Positions 1 through 9,609 are shown, counted from the first letter of the stretch. The stretch is DNA of 64,000 nucleotides from Candidatus Tectimicrobiota bacterium (GCA_016192455.1 JACPUC010000006.1:124001-188000); one strand, 5' to 3'. Translations and numbers: made by a program. The notes: generated by a model not told the origin, from the sequence alone.

Positions 1-123
1 CTCGCCGAGCTTGTGGGTGACCCCCGTATAGAACAGGATGCGCTCCGACACGGTGGTCTTCCCCGCATCAATATGCGAGATAATGCCGATATTCCTGATG
101 CGATGGATCGGTACCTTACTCAT
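1..123 (-). CDS. fusA: Elongation factor G, N-terminal fragment (cut by window edge)
   Basis: Reading the minus strand from the ATG at 121-123 gives 41 residues that begin [19 protein letters not shown] and continue with the AGKTT part of the GTPase P-loop. This is the canonical start of EF-G, the ribosomal translocase GTPase. The rest of the gene lies beyond the left edge of the window, so switch motifs and domains II-V cannot be checked. The family assignment is secure because the [13 protein letters not shown] string is nearly invariant in EF-G. The lepA/typA and RF3 paralogues have slightly different openings. Confidence 0.93.
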   Translation of the reverse strand, partial: MSKVPIHRIRNIGIISHIDAGKTTVSERILFYTGVTHKLGE

Positions 124-266
124 GGAGAGCGTCCCCGCGTGTTCCGGGAGAGAAAAATTCGCCTTACCATAGAAAGGCGACCCCTCTCTGTCAACCGTGG
201 GGCGCGGCGGGGGCGCCCCTCCGCCGCGCCGCGTAGACCGCCGCGGGAGTCATCGAGAGTTTCGCC

Positions 267-677
267 GTGAGCCGTCTCTTTGCGTTGCTGCGAGACTGGT
301 GGCTAGGCCGGCAGGGGGCCGGCGCGGGGGATGACGTCGGCGCCCCGGCATTCGGGCGGGGCCGGCTCGGCGGGGTGCTTCCCACCCTCGACCTCCACGG
401 CGTGGGGGTGCGCGAGGCGATTGAGCAGGTGGAGGAGTTCCTGCGCGCCTCGCGGCACCTCGGCGTGCGGCGCGTGCGCATCGTCTACGGCAAAGGCAGG
501 CACAGCCGCGGCGGCCGGGGCATCCTTCGCGAGGTGGTGCCCAGGTGGCTGGAGACAGAGGGCGCGCGCTACGTGGCGCGCTGGGAGCGTCGCCTCGATG
601 CCAGCGGCCTCGATGGCGGCGCCGAGGTGGTGCTCCGCCCGGCAAGTCCGCAGCAGCGGGAGGAGAGCGAGACGTAA
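267..677 (+). CDS. Smr-domain protein
   Basis: This 136-residue protein starts with GTG and carries an Smr (small MutS-related) domain. The diagnostic LDLHG motif is at residues 41-45 and a basic glycine-rich loop (YGKGRHSRGG) is at 74-83, where the family usually has HGKGTG. Smr domains are DNA/RNA endonucleases or nucleic-acid-binding modules, seen as the C-terminus of MutS2 or as stand-alone proteins. Here it stands alone, with a short unstructured N-terminus of about 35 residues and no MutS core. It is transcribed divergently from fusA. The exact substrate is unknown. Confidence 0.8.
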   Translation: MSRLFALLRDWWLGRQGAGAGDDVGAPAFGRGRLGGVLPTLDLHGVGVREAIEQVEEFLRASRHLGVRRVRIVYGKGRHSRGGRGILREVVPRWLETEGARYVARWERRLDASGLDGGAEVVLRPASPQQREESET

Positions 678-713
678 CCGCTGCCGCATGGCCTCGTTGG
701 GAACGCTGCCCCC

Positions 714-2465
714 TCACCTCGTGCGGTAGCCGCCGAGGCTGCGGCGTAAGTTCTCGCGCGCCCCCTGGAGACCCGGCTTCCGCAGCACCGCTGCGGCATA
801 GGCGGCGTGGGCCTTGTCGGGCCGTCCGCGCGCCGCGAGCACGAGGCCGAGGTTGTTGCGGGCCTCGGCGTAGTCCGGCAGCAGGGCGAGGGCGCGCCGC
901 AGCGTCGCTTCGGCCGGCTCGTACTCCCCCAGCCCGTAGTGGGCGATCCCCAGGTTGGCGAGGCTCCTGGCCTGGGCCGGATGCTCCGCCACGAGCCTGC
1001 GGTACTCCCGCCGCGCCGCCTGCCAAGCGTGTCGCTGTAGGAGCACCGTCGCCAGGTTGTGGCGGGCGGCGGCGTAGCTCGGCTTCGCGGCCAGGCTCTG
1101 CGCGTAGCTTAGCAGGGCCTTGTCCCAGGCGCCCCGACCTTGCAGGGCCGCGCCGAGATTCTGGTATCCCAGAAAGCTGCGCGGGAAGCGCGCCACCACC
1201 GGCGTCCAGAGGGTCTCCGCCCGCCGCCAGGCGTAGGTGCGCTGCACGCTGAGCAGGGCGAAGGAGAGGGGCACGAGGAGGGCAAGCGCAAGGGGCGCTG
1301 CGGCCGCGCTCCTCCCTCGTTGCGGCCCGGTCCCCGGCGGCAGCGCCCGGCGATGCCACAGCGCCGCCCAGCCAAGCCCACCCAGCATGCACCCCCCAAG
1401 CAGCGGCAGGTAGAGGTAGCGCTCGGCGAGCGGGTGAGCCAGGGGGTACACGTTGCTCGCCGGCAGCCAGCTCACCAGCAGCCAGCCCAAACCTAGCCCA
1501 ACGGCGCTGCCACGCAGGCGCCACGCGGCCAGCAGATACGCGGCGAGGCCGAGCACCGCGGCGACGCCGAACGGCCAGGCCCCGATTCCAGGCGCCAGCC
1601 CAGCGCGCGCCGCCACGACATAGTCCACGCTTAGCGGCGCCGGCAACCACAGCAGCTTCAGCTCGTAGGCGAAGATGCGGCTCGTCACGAAGAGCCGCTG
1701 CAGCCAGCCAAGGTGCGTCAAACCGCGCGCCGCCTCGGCGGGATTCACCAACAGCGCGAACCGCAGCACGAGGTAGGCCGCGGTCACCAGCGCGACGGAG
1801 GCGAGCAGACCTGCGGACCTTGACGGTGGCCGGGGCGCCGGCGAGTCCGCCGCGCCGGCCCCGGGCGCGATGATGAGCAGCCCCACCAGGAGCGGCAAGG
1901 CGAGCGCCGACTCCTTCGCCAGCAGCGCCAGGACATAGGCGAGGAGGGCGAGCGCAAGGTAGGCCCAAGTTCGGTATCGCCCTGTGGTACTCAGCCACGA
2001 GAGCGCCAGGCGGCACGCCAGGAGGACGAAGAGCGCCGCCAGGAGGTCCTCGCGGAAGCCGATGGCGTTGACCGCCTCGGTCGCCGCGGGATGGACCGCG
2101 AAGAGCACCGCCGCCGCGACCGCGGCGCTGGTCGGCAAGCGGCAAGCGAGCAGGAGGGAGAAGAACGTCAGCGCCACGAGGGCATGAAGGAGCGTGTTCG
2201 TCAGGTGGAAACCGGCGGGTCGCAGCCCCCAGAGGAGGCTATCGAGACGGTAGCTCAGCGTCACGAGCGGACGATAGCTCAGCTCGCCGGCGGCCTCGAA
2301 GTAGCCGCGGCTGACAAGGTTGCGCCATCGCCACGCGGTCCGCAGATGCTCGTTCTGCACGACGACGGCCCAGTCATCGTAGACGAAGCCGTTCCGCAGG
2401 CTCGGCAGGTAGACGAGCAGGGCCAGGAGGAAGAGAGCCAGGGGTGCAAGGCGCCTGACGGTCAC
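714..2465 (-). CDS. Multi-pass membrane protein with C-terminal TPR repeats (TMTC-like)
   Basis: A 583-residue protein, GTG start. The N-terminal two-thirds is a polytopic membrane region of about ten hydrophobic helices. A short loop after the first helix contains GFVYDDWAVV (Asp30-Asp31), followed further on by RPLVTLSYRLD and GFHLTNTLLHA. This pattern is typical of the TMTC-type/GT-C-like family, in which the acidic pair sits in the first outer loop of a polyprenyl-sugar-dependent glycosyltransferase fold. The last 170 or so residues are tetratricopeptide repeats (for example NLGIAHYGLGEYEPAEATL). A role in protein or surface-polymer glycosylation is inference. It ends the long minus-strand block. 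Confidence 0.75.
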   Translation of the reverse strand: MTVRRLAPLALFLLALLVYLPSLRNGFVYDDWAVVVQNEHLRTAWRWRNLVSRGYFEAAGELSYRPLVTLSYRLDSLLWGLRPAGFHLTNTLLHALVALTFFSLLLACRLPTSAAVAAAVLFAVHPAATEAVNAIGFREDLLAALFVLLACRLALSWLSTTGRYRTWAYLALALLAYVLALLAKESALALPLLVGLLIIAPGAGAADSPAPRPPSRSAGLLASVALVTAAYLVLRFALLVNPAEAARGLTHLGWLQRLFVTSRIFAYELKLLWLPAPLSVDYVVAARAGLAPGIGAWPFGVAAVLGLAAYLLAAWRLRGSAVGLGLGWLLVSWLPASNVYPLAHPLAERYLYLPLLGGCMLGGLGWAALWHRRALPPGTGPQRGRSAAAAPLALALLVPLSFALLSVQRTYAWRRAETLWTPVVARFPRSFLGYQNLGAALQGRGAWDKALLSYAQSLAAKPSYAAARHNLATVLLQRHAWQAARREYRRLVAEHPAQARSLANLGIAHYGLGEYEPAEATLRRALALLPDYAEARNNLGLVLAARGRPDKAHAAYAAAVLRKPGLQGARENLRRSLGGYRTR

Positions 2466-2563
2466 GGCGTGCAGCGGCTAGGGGAGGGCCGGCAGGGTGG
2501 CCGGGGGACGGTGGCCTGCCGCGCCGCCTCTCGTTCGGCGGCCGGCGGCGAGGGCGGAACGAT

Positions 2564-3757
2564 TCAGATGATCCCGGCCTGCCGGAGTTCGGCGCACGGC
2601 TCGGCGCTCAAGCCGAGAAGCTCCTGGTAGTACGTCCGGTTGTGCTCGCCGAGCGCGGGCGGGCCGGCGTCGGGTCCCACCGGGGTTTCGGAGAGCTTCA
2701 TCGGGGAGGCTACCAGACGGGCGGTCTCCTGGCCGTCTCCCACGGGCACCTCGGCGATCATGCCGCGGGCCTGAATCTGCGGGTGCGCCACCACCTCGTT
2801 GATGCGGTTGATCTCGCCGTAGGCGATGCCGGTCGGCTCGAGGAGCTGCGTCCACTCCGCCGTCGTCCGCTGCGCCGTCAAGGAGCGCAGGATCTCATCC
2901 AGCTCCTCGCGGTGCGCCGTTCGCGCGTTCTTCTCCTGGAAGCGCGGGTCGGTCAGAAGGTGCGCCACGCCGGCAACCCGGCAGAAGCGCTGCCACTGGC
3001 GCTCCTCGCCGATGGCCAGGACGATGTACCCGTCGCCGGTGGGGTAGGCCTGGATGGGCGTCACCACGGGGTGTTTCGTTCCCAGCGGCCCCGCCACCTC
3101 GCCGGTGGCGAAGTAGCGCGCCACGGCGTTCTCCAGCAGCGCCACCTGGCAATCCATCATCGACACGTCGAGGAATTGGCCCCGGCCGCTGTTGCCGCGC
3201 TCGATGAGGGCGGCCAGCAGGCCCATGGCGGTGAACATGCCGCCGGCGAGGTCGCCGATGGAGTAGCCCACCCGCACCGGCTCGCCGCCGGGCGTGCCGG
3301 TGACGCTCACCGTGCCTCCCATCGCCTGCACCACCAAGTCGTAGGCGGCGCGCTGCGCCAGGGGACCTGTCTGCCCGAAGCCGGAGCAGGCGGCGTAGAT
3401 GAGCCGCGCATTCCGCTCCCGCAGCACGGGCCAATCGAGGCCCAGGGCGCGCATGACGCCGGGGCGGTAGTTCTCGACCACCGCGTCGGCGTGATCCACC
3501 AGCCGCAGGAAGAGGTCGCGCCCCCGCGCCTCCTTGAGGTTGCAGGTGATGCTCTTCTTGCCGCGATTGACGCTCAGGAAGTAGGTGCTCACGCCGTGCA
3601 CGAAGGGCCCGTTGCGGCGCGCCGGATCACCCCCTTCCGGCGCCTCCACCTTCACCACCTCGGCGCCGAGGTCGGCCAGGAGCATCGTCGCGTAGGGTCC
3701 GGCGAGGAACCGCGTCAGGTCGAGGATGCGGATGCCGTGCAGGGGTTTGGCGCGCAT
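2564..3757 (-). CDS. CaiB/BaiF family (class III) CoA-transferase
   Basis: This 397-residue protein matches formyl-CoA-transferase/CaiB family members in length and motifs. It opens with GIRILDLTRFLAGPYATMLL and has ADLGAEVVKVE early on. Asp169 in the segment YSIGDLAGG corresponds to the aspartate that carries the acyl group in this family, and GRGQFLDVSMMD follows. Such enzymes move CoA between organic acids. The substrate (formate/oxalate, succinate/methylsuccinate, carnitine, or an aromatic acid) cannot be told from sequence by eye. The reading frame stays open far upstream, but homology begins at the ATG at 3757, which I use as start. No partner acyl-CoA gene is adjacent. Confidence 0.9.
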   Translation of the reverse strand: MRAKPLHGIRILDLTRFLAGPYATMLLADLGAEVVKVEAPEGGDPARRNGPFVHGVSTYFLSVNRGKKSITCNLKEARGRDLFLRLVDHADAVVENYRPGVMRALGLDWPVLRERNARLIYAACSGFGQTGPLAQRAAYDLVVQAMGGTVSVTGTPGGEPVRVGYSIGDLAGGMFTAMGLLAALIERGNSGRGQFLDVSMMDCQVALLENAVARYFATGEVAGPLGTKHPVVTPIQAYPTGDGYIVLAIGEERQWQRFCRVAGVAHLLTDPRFQEKNARTAHREELDEILRSLTAQRTTAEWTQLLEPTGIAYGEINRINEVVAHPQIQARGMIAEVPVGDGQETARLVASPMKLSETPVGPDAGPPALGEHNRTYYQELLGLSAEPCAELRQAGII

Positions 3758-3876
3758 GGCTCGGTTATGAGCAGAAGGAAGGAAGCAGACAGGGCGGCAC
3801 CGCGCGGCGCCGCTCCGCCGAGATGAGACGATCGCGCCACGGAGACGCCGACAGCCGGCGGGCGGAGCGCGGCGGC

Positions 3877-4683
3877 CTAGCCGCGAGCCTCCTGATCGCC
3901 GTCCTGACGCGACGGGCAGTGCGGCGCCACGACGCACCGCCGGCAGGCGGGTTTGCGGGCGCCGCAGACGTAGCGCCCGTGCAAGATGAGGCGATGCGAA
4001 AGGGAGGTCCACACGCGGCGCGGCGTCACCGCCATGAGGTCCTGCTCGATCTTCTCGGGGTCCTGCTGGCGGCTGAGGCCGAGGCGCTGCGCCAGTCGCT
4101 TCACGTGCGTATCGACCACCACGCCGGGAACTCCGAAGGCGTTCCCCAGGATGACGTTGGCGGTCTTGCGGCCGACGCCGTCGAGCGCCACCAGCTCCTC
4201 CATCGTCGCCGGCACTTCGCCGCCGTGGCGCTCCACGATCCTCTTGCAGCAGGCGATGAGGCTCTTCGCCTTGTTGCGGTAGAAGCCGGTGCTGCGGACC
4301 TGCTCCTCCAGCTCCTCCTGCCGCGCCGCGGCGAAGTCCTGGGCAGCGCGGTACCTGGCGAAGAGGCCCGGCGTCACCAGATTCACCCGCTCGTCGGTGC
4401 ACTGCGCCGAGAGGATCGTCGCCACCAGGAGCTGCAAGGGGTTCGCGGAGTCGAGGGTGCAGTGCGCGTCCGGGTAGGCTTTCTTCAGGGCGGCGACGAT
4501 CTTCCGGGCGCGGGCCTGGGTCGCCTCGAGGGACTCCGGCTGCGCGCCGGCGGCAGGCTGCACGTCGGCCGGTGACGGAGGCGCCGCACGTCCCCGCCGT
4601 TCCCCCACGTTGCGGACACGCCCTCTCGCCGCAGCCACCGCTGCCCCTCCTCTCGCCGCGACATCCCGTAAGTGTCGCTTCAC
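3877..4683 (-). CDS. nth: Endonuclease III, DNA glycosylase/AP lyase
   Basis: Base-excision-repair glycosylase that removes oxidised pyrimidines. The helix-hairpin-helix is [14 protein letters not shown], with catalytic Lys173 and, downstream, catalytic Asp191 in VVVDTHVKR. The C-terminus carries the [4Fe-4S] signature Cys240-x6-Cys247-x2-Cys250-x5-Cys256. At 268 residues it is some 50 longer than typical endonuclease III. The surplus is an Arg/Ala-rich N-terminus, so the true start may be internal, close to residue 50. It lies downstream of polX, giving a small DNA repair pair on the same strand. Confidence 0.93.
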   Translation of the reverse strand: MKRHLRDVAARGGAAVAAARGRVRNVGERRGRAAPPSPADVQPAAGAQPESLEATQARARKIVAALKKAYPDAHCTLDSANPLQLLVATILSAQCTDERVNLVTPGLFARYRAAQDFAAARQEELEEQVRSTGFYRNKAKSLIACCKRIVERHGGEVPATMEELVALDGVGRKTANVILGNAFGVPGVVVDTHVKRLAQRLGLSRQQDPEKIEQDLMAVTPRRVWTSLSHRLILHGRYVCGARKPACRRCVVAPHCPSRQDGDQEARG

Positions 4684-4734
4684 CCGCTCCGCCGCGCCTC
4701 GCGCTGCCTCGTGCTACCCGCCACGGCCCCGCGT

Positions 4735-6447
4735 TTAGCGCCGGGCGAGGGCCGCCGCCACCTCCTCCGCATCCAGCGTCGTGACGACCTGCCCCGCCTC
4801 CAGCCAGCCCTTGCGAGCCACCGCCACGCCGTAGGCGGTATCCGCCAGCCCGTCGAGGTGGTGGGCATCGGGATTGATGCTGAACCGCGCGCCGCGCTCG
4901 GTGGCGTAGCGGCAGAGGCGCCAATCGAGGTCGAGGCGGTGCGGGTTGGCGTTGATCTCGATGATCTTGCCGTGCTCCGCGGCGGCATCGATGACGGCGT
5001 GCATGTCCACCGAGTAGGGATCGCGCGCCAGCAGCAGGCGGCCCGTCGGGTGCCCGAGCATTGTCAGGTAGGGATTGCTGAGGGCCCGGCAGAGGCGCGC
5101 CGTCATCTCCCCCTCGCTGAGATTGAAGTGACTGTGCACGGAGCCGATAACGAAGTCAAACGACGCCAACACGTCGTCATCGTAGTCGAGGCGGCCGTCC
5201 GGCAGGATATCGGCCTCGATGCCGCGGAAGATGCGGATGCCTTCGAGCCGGGCGTCGAGCGCCGCCAGCTCCGCGGCCTGCTGGCGGACGCGTTCCTCGT
5301 CCAGACCGCGGGCATAGAAGGCCGACTTACTGTGGTCGGAGATGCCGAGGTAGGCGTAGCCCAGCTCGCGCGCCCGCAGCGCCATGGCCTCGGCGCCGGC
5401 GGCGCCGTCGCTCCAGGTGGTGTGGACGTGGAAGATGCCCCGCACCGCCGTCTCGTCGAAAAGCCGCGGCAAGCTGCCGGCCTCCGCCGCCACGACCTCG
5501 CCGTAGTCCTCGCGCAGCTCGGGGGGGATGAAGGCCAGGTCGAGGGCCTGGTAAATGGCCGCCTCGTCGGCGCAGGCCAGGGGGCGGTCGCCCTGCAAGA
5601 GGCCGTCCTTGGTCAGCGTCAACCCCCGCGCCCGGGCCCGCTGCCGCAGCAGCGCGGTGTGCTCGGCGCTCCCCGTCAGCGCCAGGAGCGCGAAGGGGAA
5701 CGCCGCATCGGGCACGACGTGGAGCTCGGCGCGCATACCGTTGTCGAGGATGACCGTGGCCCGCGTCTCCTCCCGCTCCTCAACACGCTCCACGCCCGGC
5801 AGGCTGGCGAAGGCGTCCAGGAGAGCCGCGGGAGCTGCGCTCGCGGCCACGAGGTCGAGATCGCGGATCGTCTCGCGGCAGCGGCGCAGGCTGCCGGCGA
5901 TGCTCAGGCGCCGCGTCGCCGGGTGCCGCGCCAGGTGCTCGAGGAGCGGCGCGGCGCGCTGACGCGCGGCGCTCAGGTGGTAGCGGCCGCGGAAGCGCTT
6001 CAGGCGCTCGATCCCTTGCAGGACCTTTTCCTGGGAGCGGGCGCCGAAGCCCTCGAGCACGACGAGGCGGTTCTCGTTGCAGGCATACTCGAGTTCGCCC
6101 AGCGACTCGATGCCGAGCTGCGTCCAGAGGAGGCGCGTCTTCTTGGGACCGAGGCCCGGCACCTGGAGGATGTCGAGGAGGCCGGCGGGGACCGAAGCTT
6201 TCAGCTTCTCATGGTAGGCGAGCTTGCCGGTGGCGGCGAGCTCGGTGATCTTCTCCGCGAGCGCCTTGCCGATGCCCTTCACCTGGTGCGATTTCATCCG
6301 CTCGACGAGGCTCGGCAGGGCGTCGGGAAGCAACTCGAGCGCGCGGGCGGCGTTGACATACGCGCGGCTCTTGAAGGGGTTCTCGCCTTGCAGTTCGAGG
6401 AGCGTGCCGATCTCTTGCAGGACGTGGGTGATTTCTTTCTTGTCCAT
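4735..6447 (-). CDS. polX: Family X DNA polymerase with C-terminal PHP nuclease domain
   Basis: A 570-residue protein of the bacterial PolX architecture. It has an N-terminal helix-hairpin-helix/8-kDa region (FKSRAYVNAARALELL; VKGIGKALAEKI; VPGLGPKKTRLLW), then a nucleotidyltransferase palm (SIAGSLRRCRETIRDLDLV, whose acidic pair binds metal). The C-terminal PHP domain shows HVHTTWSDG, ISDHSKS, SVHSHF and NPDAHH metal-ligand segments, all intact, so both gap-filling polymerase and 3'-5' exonuclease/AP-endonuclease activity are plausible. The open frame extends 60 codons upstream, but homology begins at MDKKEITHVLQEIG, hence the ATG at 6447. It probably works with the nearby endonuclease III. 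Confidence 0.93.
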   Translation of the reverse strand: MDKKEITHVLQEIGTLLELQGENPFKSRAYVNAARALELLPDALPSLVERMKSHQVKGIGKALAEKITELAATGKLAYHEKLKASVPAGLLDILQVPGLGPKKTRLLWTQLGIESLGELEYACNENRLVVLEGFGARSQEKVLQGIERLKRFRGRYHLSAARQRAAPLLEHLARHPATRRLSIAGSLRRCRETIRDLDLVAASAAPAALLDAFASLPGVERVEEREETRATVILDNGMRAELHVVPDAAFPFALLALTGSAEHTALLRQRARARGLTLTKDGLLQGDRPLACADEAAIYQALDLAFIPPELREDYGEVVAAEAGSLPRLFDETAVRGIFHVHTTWSDGAAGAEAMALRARELGYAYLGISDHSKSAFYARGLDEERVRQQAAELAALDARLEGIRIFRGIEADILPDGRLDYDDDVLASFDFVIGSVHSHFNLSEGEMTARLCRALSNPYLTMLGHPTGRLLLARDPYSVDMHAVIDAAAEHGKIIEINANPHRLDLDWRLCRYATERGARFSINPDAHHLDGLADTAYGVAVARKGWLEAGQVVTTLDAEEVAAALARR

Positions 6448-6512
6448 GATTGCTTCATGCCGGGTCCGCCTGCCTCTACGATCGACGGGCCACGGAGCCA
6501 GGCGCGCCTGGC

Positions 6513-8879
6513 CTATGAGCGCCGGCGGCCGGGGGGCGCCGCCGGCTGCCGGCGCACGGAGATGCCCTCGCTGGGTCGGGCGCCCTGCCGGTTCCGCCCG
6601 TCGCGCTCCCCGCGGTTGCGCTGCCAACGCGCCTCCGCGGCGCGCTGTCGCTGGATTGCCAGGCGCAGGCGCTCCGGCGTGATCGGCAGGTCGTGGAGGC
6701 GCACCCCGACGGCGTGGTAGATGGCGTTGGCGAGCGCCGCGGCGGTCGGCACGCAGGGGGGCTCGCCGATTGCCTTGGCGCCGTACGGCCCCTCGCCCAG
6801 GCCGGCCTCGACGATGCAGGCGACGATAGGCGGCTGATCGAGCGGCGTCGGCATGCGGTAGTCGGTGAGGTGGGGGTTGAGCACGACGCCGTCCCGCACC
6901 ACGGTCTCCTCCATGAGGGCATAGCCGATGCCCTGCAGGACGCCGCCTTCGATCTGCCCCTCGACCGCCAGGGGGTTCACCGCCAACCCCAGGTCGTGGG
7001 CCGCGAAGAGTCGATGCACAAGAACCTTGCCGGTGTCGGGATCGACCTCGACGTCCGCCACCTGCACCGCGAAGGCCGGGCCGGGGCGAACCTTCGACTG
7101 GAAGCTGCCGCGCCCGATGAGCGGCCCGCCGCTGCGCTGGTGGGCGTGCTGCGAGACCTGCGCGTAGCTCAGGCGGCGATCCGGCGCTCCCCGCACCAGC
7201 GCGGCGCCGTCGCGCAGCACCACATCCGCCGCAGCCGCCTCGAGGAGCTCCGCCGCCACGCGCTGCATCTGCGCCCGCAGATCGGCGGCCGCGTTCTGCA
7301 CCGCGAAGCCGGCGGTGAACATGATCTTGCTGCCGCCGGTGCCGGAGTCGAAGGGGGTGCGCTCCGTATCGGCGGTGACCAGGCTGATGCGCCCCACGCC
7401 GACGTGCAGCTCCTCCGCCAGCACCTGGGTGAGCGCCGTATCCGACCCGGTCAGATCGACGACCCCGGTGAAGAGCGTCAGCGTGCCGTCTTCGTTGAGC
7501 GTCACCACCGCGCTGCTCGTCTGGGCGCCCGAGGGACGGTGGCTGCAGGCGATGCCGATGCCGCGGTTCGGAGCGGGCCTCAGGTTGGCGGCCCCCGGTC
7601 TCCAGCCGAGCTCCGCCGCGGCGCGCTCGAGGGTCTCCCGGAAGGCTACGTGGTGCGCCGGCTTGCCGGTGATCTCGAGATCGCCGTCCCGCAGCGCGTT
7701 GCGCAGGCGCAGCTCGAGCGGATCGAGGCGCAACGCCTCGGCGATGGCGTCGAGCTGGGTTTCACCCGCGAAGAAGGCCTGGGGATCGCCCGGCGCGCGG
7801 CAGATGCCGCAGCCGACCTTGTTCGTGTAGACGGAGAAGGCTTCGATGCGCTGGTGCGGGATGCGGTACGGGCCGCAGACCCGCGTGCCGCCGCCCGGCG
7901 GCACGACGACGTTGGCGCCGTTGAAGGCGCCGGCGTCCCAGATGAGCGTGGCCTGGCGCGCTAGGAGCGTGCCGTCGCGACGCACCCCCGTCTTCATGCG
8001 GAGGCGGGCCGGATGCCGGTGGTAGGAGGCGAGGAACTCCTCCTCGCGCGACAGGGTGAGCTGCACGGCGCGTCTGCAGGCGCGCGCCAGCAGCAGCGCG
8101 ATCGGTTCGAGGAGGAGGTAGAACTTGCCGCCGAAACCGCCGCCCACGCGCGTGCCGATGACCCGCAGCTTCGTCATCGGCAGTGCGAAGATCTCCGCGA
8201 GCGCGCGCCGGGCAATGAAGACCTCCTGGGTCGGGGTCCAGATGGTGATCTTGCCGCTGGCCTCGGCGACGGCGGTGACGCTGTGCGGCTCGAGGTAGCC
8301 GTGGTGCATCTTCTGGGTGGTGTAGGCGTCCTCGAAGACCTCGTCGCAGGTGGCGAAGGCCGCCGCGCAGTCGCCGAGCTCCAGGAGTTGGTAGGCGCTG
8401 AGGTTGCGGCAGCCCGGCGGCGCTCCCTTCGGGGCCGGCAGATCGGCATGGATGAGGGGCGCGTCGGGAGCCATCGCCGCCTCGGGATCGAAGAGGGCGG
8501 GGAGCGGCTCGTACTCGACGTTGATGAGGGCCAGGGCCTCCTCCGCCGTGTCCTCATCAACGGCGGCCACCGCCGCCACCGGCTCGCCGGCATAGCGGAC
8601 GCGCTCCCACGGCAGCACGATGAGGTCGCGCACCGGACCGCGCCCGTGGCGCGTGCGCGGCGCATCCTGACCGGTCACCACGGCGCGGACGCCGGGGAGG
8701 CGGCGCGCCCGGGCCACCTCAACAGAGCGGATGAGGGCGTGGGGATGAGGGCTGAGGAGGAGCCTCCCCGTCAGCATGCCCGGCAGCCGCACGTCATCGC
8801 CGTACACCGCGGCGCCCGTCGCCTTCTCCACCCCCTCCACCCGTGGCAGGCGCGTGCCGATAACCTCGTAGGGACTCAC
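6513..8879 (-). CDS. Xanthine dehydrogenase family molybdopterin-binding (large) subunit, copy 1
   Basis: This 788-residue large subunit belongs to the molybdenum hydroxylase family. It begins with the family a/b hammerhead (IGTRLPRVEGVEKATG, YGDDVRLPGMLTGRLLLSPHPHA). Middle motifs are GGGFGGKFYLLLEP and CRAPGDPQAFFAGE near the Mo cofactor, and the C-terminal GAKAIGEPPCVPTAAALANA contains the catalytic glutamate (GE). I chose GTG at 8879 because GGAGAG lies six bases upstream and homology starts just after it. Substrates of the family include purines, CO, aldehydes, nicotinate and aromatic CoA esters. No [2Fe-2S] or FAD subunit gene is adjacent, so electron partners must be encoded elsewhere. 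Confidence 0.9.
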   Translation of the reverse strand: MSPYEVIGTRLPRVEGVEKATGAAVYGDDVRLPGMLTGRLLLSPHPHALIRSVEVARARRLPGVRAVVTGQDAPRTRHGRGPVRDLIVLPWERVRYAGEPVAAVAAVDEDTAEEALALINVEYEPLPALFDPEAAMAPDAPLIHADLPAPKGAPPGCRNLSAYQLLELGDCAAAFATCDEVFEDAYTTQKMHHGYLEPHSVTAVAEASGKITIWTPTQEVFIARRALAEIFALPMTKLRVIGTRVGGGFGGKFYLLLEPIALLLARACRRAVQLTLSREEEFLASYHRHPARLRMKTGVRRDGTLLARQATLIWDAGAFNGANVVVPPGGGTRVCGPYRIPHQRIEAFSVYTNKVGCGICRAPGDPQAFFAGETQLDAIAEALRLDPLELRLRNALRDGDLEITGKPAHHVAFRETLERAAAELGWRPGAANLRPAPNRGIGIACSHRPSGAQTSSAVVTLNEDGTLTLFTGVVDLTGSDTALTQVLAEELHVGVGRISLVTADTERTPFDSGTGGSKIMFTAGFAVQNAAADLRAQMQRVAAELLEAAAADVVLRDGAALVRGAPDRRLSYAQVSQHAHQRSGGPLIGRGSFQSKVRPGPAFAVQVADVEVDPDTGKVLVHRLFAAHDLGLAVNPLAVEGQIEGGVLQGIGYALMEETVVRDGVVLNPHLTDYRMPTPLDQPPIVACIVEAGLGEGPYGAKAIGEPPCVPTAAALANAIYHAVGVRLHDLPITPERLRLAIQRQRAAEARWQRNRGERDGRNRQGARPSEGISVRRQPAAPPGRRRS

Positions 8880-8984
8880 GCGGCACTCTCCTCTGGTAGG
8901 GCTCGTCGCAGCACGCTGTTTCAGGGGACGGAGGCGGTGCGCCCACCACGTTCCTCGTTCCCGCCGCACCGCTCCGCGGCGCGC

Positions 8985-9027
8985 CCCGCCTCGCAGCAAA
9001 CCCCGCCTCGCAGCAAACCCCGCCTCG
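8985..9027. repeat. 17-bp tandem repeat, about 2.5 copies
   Basis: The unit CCCGCCTCGCAGCAAAC occurs at 8985-9001 and 9002-9018, followed by a partial third copy. It lies between the stop of the cyclic-nucleotide-binding-domain gene and the start of Mo-hydroxylase copy 1. No dyad symmetry or promoter motif is visible in it, so it may be simple slippage-derived sequence. Confidence 0.8.
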
Positions 9028-9031
9028 GCGC

Positions 9032-9478
9032 TTAGGATCTCGTCTGCTCAGTATCACCAGGCTGCACGCGCTCCGCAAGGGTGTCCGCGTAAGCCTTGAG
9101 CTGGTGAATCTGCACCGTGAGCTTCGCCAGCTTCTCCGTCGTCACCCGCAGCCGGGTGATCAGCGCCAGGATGAGGGCGCGGTGTTGCTCCGACATCTTG
9201 TCGAACTCGGCGAGGAAATTGCGCTTGTTGATGATCGCCAGGCGCACCTCGGTCTTGGCGCGCACCGTGGCCGTATGCGGCAGGCGCCCGAGCACGCCCA
9301 TCTCGCCGAAGACGTCGCCCGCGGAGAGAGTTACCACCAACACCTTCTTCCCTTCGTAGTCCTTCAGGACGGCCACCTCGCCCGTCTCAATCAGGTAGGC
9401 CGCCTCGGAAGGGGTATCTTCGCGGATGATGGTGGCTCCAGCCTGGTACGTTTCGCGGTGGGAGATGTTGGTTGCCAT
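9032..9478 (-). CDS. Cyclic-nucleotide-binding-domain protein (Crp/PKA-R cNMP fold, no HTH)
   Basis: The 148-residue protein is almost entirely one cNMP-binding beta-roll. It shows AAYLIETGEVAVL and then the phosphate-binding-cassette region GDVFGEMGVLGRLPHTATVRA (GEMG followed by the Arg/Thr-Ala element). The last 50 residues are a helix rich in Lys/Leu (LITRLRVTTEKLAKLTVQIHQ), likely a coiled coil. No helix-turn-helix is present, so it is not a transcription factor by itself. It is probably a cAMP/c-di-GMP/redox sensory adaptor. The start has a good GAGGAG ribosome site. It sits between two Mo-hydroxylase large-subunit genes on the same strand. Confidence 0.85.
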   Translation of the reverse strand: MATNISHRETYQAGATIIREDTPSEAAYLIETGEVAVLKDYEGKKVLVVTLSAGDVFGEMGVLGRLPHTATVRAKTEVRLAIINKRNFLAEFDKMSEQHRALILALITRLRVTTEKLAKLTVQIHQLKAYADTLAERVQPGDTEQTRS

Positions 9479-9609
9479 CGTGCTCCTCGCTCTTCAGAAG
9501 GTGAACCTGCGCTGTTGAACTTGGCCTGGCGGGAGGCTCGACGAGCGCAACCCGCCGGGAATCGAAGCCAGGCCAGCAGCGTGGCGGCGGCGCGGCTTGC
9601 CTCCCAGTC

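Noticed and set aside
250-2145. Long antisense open frame overlapping the TPR membrane gene
   Set aside because: Arg/Gly/Ala-rich shadow of high-GC codon usage with no homology. The membrane/TPR frame explains the region.
3758-4924. N-terminal extension of the CoA-transferase frame
   Set aside because: The extra 390 residues are Arg/Gly-rich and antiparallel to nothing conserved. Endonuclease III occupies most of the segment in another frame.
4672-6720. 682-codon plus-strand frame over polX
   Set aside because: Shadow of the polX gene. No motifs, and the composition is typical of antisense high-GC frames.
8985-9027. 17-bp tandem repeat as an iteron or regulator array
   Set aside because: Only 2.5 copies and no replication or regulatory context.
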